NCBI GenBank assembly: GCA_045655245.1
Contig: JAZOOX010000018.1
Span: 1-31,852, forward strand
Reading direction: 5' to 3'
Origin: RGIG8785 sp045655245
GTDB lineage: Bacteria; Bacillota; Clostridia; RGIG8785
DNA length: 31,852 nt
In this document: piece by piece, positions 29,824-31,852 of the stretch
How positions within the stretch are numbered: position 1 is the first letter of the stretch
Layout: the number at the start of each line of letters is the position of its first letter
Translations under genes and position numbers: made by a program
The notes under the pieces: generated by a model
Seen by the model: only the letters and a program-made list of their open reading frames with translations
Told to the model about the DNA's origin: nothing
Database searches by the model: none

Positions 29824-31852
29824 ATGAAAAAAGGAATTTCCATTCTTTTGATCCTGTCTCTTTTGCTGACCATACCCGTTGCTTTCGTGTCGGCTCAAGA
29901 GGAGGACGATACCAACAAAATTGCCTTACTCTCGGCATTGGAGATTATGGTGGGGGACCCGGACGGCAACTTCCGTCCCGACGACCCCGTATCCCGTGCA
30001 GAGTTTGCTAAAATCGCCGTTGCCGCCGCACCTTACGGGGACGCTGTTGCTCACGGCGCACCCGTCTCGCCCTTTTCGGACGTACCCTATACCCATTGGG
30101 CGGCGCCTTACGTACTACTTGCGGTCAACAACGGCGTGGTCAAAGGTTATACCGACGCCACCTTCCGCCCCGACGGTACCGTGTTGTACGAAGAAGCGGT
30201 CACCATGCTCTTGCATCTTTTGGGGTATAACGATGCCGACTTTGGCTTGGCTTGGCCCTACGGACAGATGGCAACCGCCAAAAACATCGGTCTGACCGAC
30301 GGCGTTTCGGCTACGGTGGGTCAGACCCTTAACCGCCGCGAAGCCATGCATCTGGTCTGGCAGCTTTTAAAAACCCCCGGCAAAAACAGCGCCAACGACT
30401 ATATCGAAACCCTGGGCTACACCGTTTTAGAGGACACCGTACTGATCGCCACCGCCGCCGAGGAGGCTTCGGTGGGTGCGGGGAAGGTCCTGACCTCCCA
30501 GGGTACCTATCGGATGGGGGCGGCTTACGACCCTGCCATGACCGGCAGACGGGGGGATCTGGTCTTAAAGAACCGCACCGAGGTCAAGACCTTCCTGCCC
30601 CATGCCCAACAAGCCAAAGATTATACCGTCTACCAAACCCTCTCTGACGATGTGATGGTGCTGGAGCAGGGGACCTTGCAAAAACTGGACGTAGGCAACA
30701 CCCTGACCGTTTATTATCAGGGGAAGGGAACCCCCCTTTCCTCGCTTTTAAACACCCTGTCGGCAGGGGATACCCTGACCCTTTATCAAGACGCTTCGGG
30801 GACCCCCGACTATGCTACCCTCACCACCGATACACTGGTGGGACCCGTCACCGTAACGGGGGGCGATTGGCTGACAAAAACAGGACTTTCCGACCCCGAA
30901 ATCCTGAAAAACGGCAATCGGGTCACGGCATCGGAGGTTGCCCCCAAGGATATCATCTACTATTCCGCACCGTTAAATCGGGTCTTTGCTTATCGCAAAC
31001 AGGTTACGGGCATCTTTGAAAAAGCCCTGCCCGATCGGGACCAGCCCACCGCAGTTACGGTGTCGGGGGTTACCTATAACATCGAAGGCGCCGCCGCTTT
31101 AAAAGCCCTTTCTTCGGGTGGGACGGTCCGTATCGGCGAATCGGTTACCCTGCTTTTGGGCAAAACGGGCGGTGTGGCAGATGCCGTCATCCCTCAGGGG
31201 AGCGTAACCGGGTATCTGGCTGAAACGGGTACAAAAACCTACGAAACCGATGCGGTCACGGGCACTTATACGGGCTACTATGCCACCGTGGTCCTGCCCA
31301 ACGGCGAAAGCTACACCTACATCACCGACAAAAAGTACGAGAACTATCTCCACCGCGTGGTCCACGTCACCTTTGACAGCACGGGCAACGCTAAAATTGC
31401 CGCCGCCCGTGATTCGGCAACGGTCAGCGGTCGGGTCAACGCCGAAAAAAACCGCATCGGCAGCAGTAAGTTCGCCCCTGAAATCGAGATCTTGGACGTT
31501 GCCACCACGGATAAAGAAAAAACCGCCCTTTGGACTGCCATTTACCCCTCCCGTATTGACGGCGTGACCCTTGGCAATGCGGAGGTACTCTATGCCGAGC
31601 TGAACGATTACGGTCAGGTGTCCAAACTCATCTTAAAAGAGGTGACAGGGGATATGTACGACTACGTACTGGTCACCAAGGCGGAAGAAACGGCCAACGA
31701 CCTGTTCCTGTCGGGGACTTATACCTATCTGCAGGAAGGGGTCTCCCGCACCCTGACCACCAACAACAAGATCTTTGGCATCAAAGGTCGGACGGGGGCG
31801 CGGCTGACGCCCGCGGGGATGGGGGGTACACAGCTCAACGCCCTTGCCCGCA
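29824..31852 (+). CDS. S-layer homology (SLH) domain protein (partial)
   Basis: The visible 676 residues start at ATG 29824 behind GAAGGGAG and run off the right edge. A signal peptide (about 1-24, cleavage after V-S-A) precedes three SLH repeats: MVGDPDGNFRPDDPVSRAEFAK, then FSDVPYTHWAAPYV...VVKGYTDATFRP, and a weaker third ending LNRREAMHLVWQLL (about 170). SLH domains attach proteins to pyruvylated secondary cell-wall polymers. The rest is beta-rich, Thr/Gly/Asp-rich and not recognised, with short repeated elements such as TVSGVTYNIEGAAAL and GKVLTSQGTY. It begins 13 nt after the permease gene, so it is probably in the same operon. It could be an S-layer or surface partner of the efflux system. 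Confidence 0.85.
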   Translation, partial: MKKGISILLILSLLLTIPVAFVSAQEEDDTNKIALLSALEIMVGDPDGNFRPDDPVSRAEFAKIAVAAAPYGDAVAHGAPVSPFSDVPYTHWAAPYVLLAVNNGVVKGYTDATFRPDGTVLYEEAVTMLLHLLGYNDADFGLAWPYGQMATAKNIGLTDGVSATVGQTLNRREAMHLVWQLLKTPGKNSANDYIETLGYTVLEDTVLIATAAEEASVGAGKVLTSQGTYRMGAAYDPAMTGRRGDLVLKNRTEVKTFLPHAQQAKDYTVYQTLSDDVMVLEQGTLQKLDVGNTLTVYYQGKGTPLSSLLNTLSAGDTLTLYQDASGTPDYATLTTDTLVGPVTVTGGDWLTKTGLSDPEILKNGNRVTASEVAPKDIIYYSAPLNRVFAYRKQVTGIFEKALPDRDQPTAVTVSGVTYNIEGAAALKALSSGGTVRIGESVTLLLGKTGGVADAVIPQGSVTGYLAETGTKTYETDAVTGTYTGYYATVVLPNGESYTYITDKKYENYLHRVVHVTFDSTGNAKIAAARDSATVSGRVNAEKNRIGSSKFAPEIEILDVATTDKEKTALWTAIYPSRIDGVTLGNAEVLYAELNDYGQVSKLILKEVTGDMYDYVLVTKAEETANDLFLSGTYTYLQEGVSRTLTTNNKIFGIKGRTGARLTPAGMGGTQLNALAR

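Overview
The window looks like chromosome of a spore-forming, Gram-positive member of the Clostridia, probably of the Oscillospirales type. The grounds are a spoVAC-spoVAD-spoVAE cassette, a SpoVB/MurJ-like flippase, a DUF5711-CvpA pair, split MetH with a stand-alone reactivation protein, strong AGGAGG ribosome sites, frequent GTG/TTG starts, and TTG-N17-TATAAT promoters in AT-rich gaps between GC-richer genes. The taxonomic placement is inference; no rRNA is present. No phage, insertion sequence or CRISPR array was seen.

Layout: (1) 1-1858, minus: a methionine/one-carbon operon, metF, MetH reactivation protein and metH (cut by the window edge), joined by ATGA overlaps. (2) 1917-3796, minus: a membrane-anchored LysM-G5-M23 endopeptidase. 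(3) 3853-4681, minus: YebC/TACO1. (4) 4725-9463, plus: two tandem paralogous parallel beta-helix proteins behind a long leader that carries its own intrinsic terminator. (5) 9464-11325, plus: spoVAC-AD-AE. (6) 11324-12729, minus: an MFS transporter and two tRNAs. (7) 12777-14815, plus: tRNA-Leu, a single-domain GlmU-type nucleotidyltransferase and a LysR regulator. (8) 14826-15560, minus: ribosomal protein L31 and a small XRE regulator. (9) 15561-17450, plus: a five-copy operator array and a lipid-linked-glycan flippase. (10) 17400-23234, minus: a seven-gene operon of an RlmI-like methyltransferase, ecfA1, ecfA2, ecfT, truA, a DUF5711 protein and cvpA. (11) 23249-24825, minus: radA and an orphan promoter/terminator unit. 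(12) 24848-26209, plus: a membrane glycosyltransferase. (13) 26230-31852, plus: a MacA-like lipoprotein adaptor, ABC ATPase, MacB-like permease and an S-layer-homology protein, open at the right edge.

The most unusual feature is a palindromic operator family, TTTGGTTAAC-N4-GTTAACCAAA. One copy covers the predicted start point of the XRE gene, five copies at 57-61 bp spacing fill the 5' leader of the divergent flippase gene, and one perfect copy lies about 11.7 kb away, upstream of the M23 endopeptidase. This suggests a small autoregulated repressor system controlling cell-envelope genes through an operator array inside a transcribed leader. The second candidate is the attenuator-like leader ahead of the beta-helix pair, where one CGCAA segment can pair either in a terminator or in a competing hairpin.
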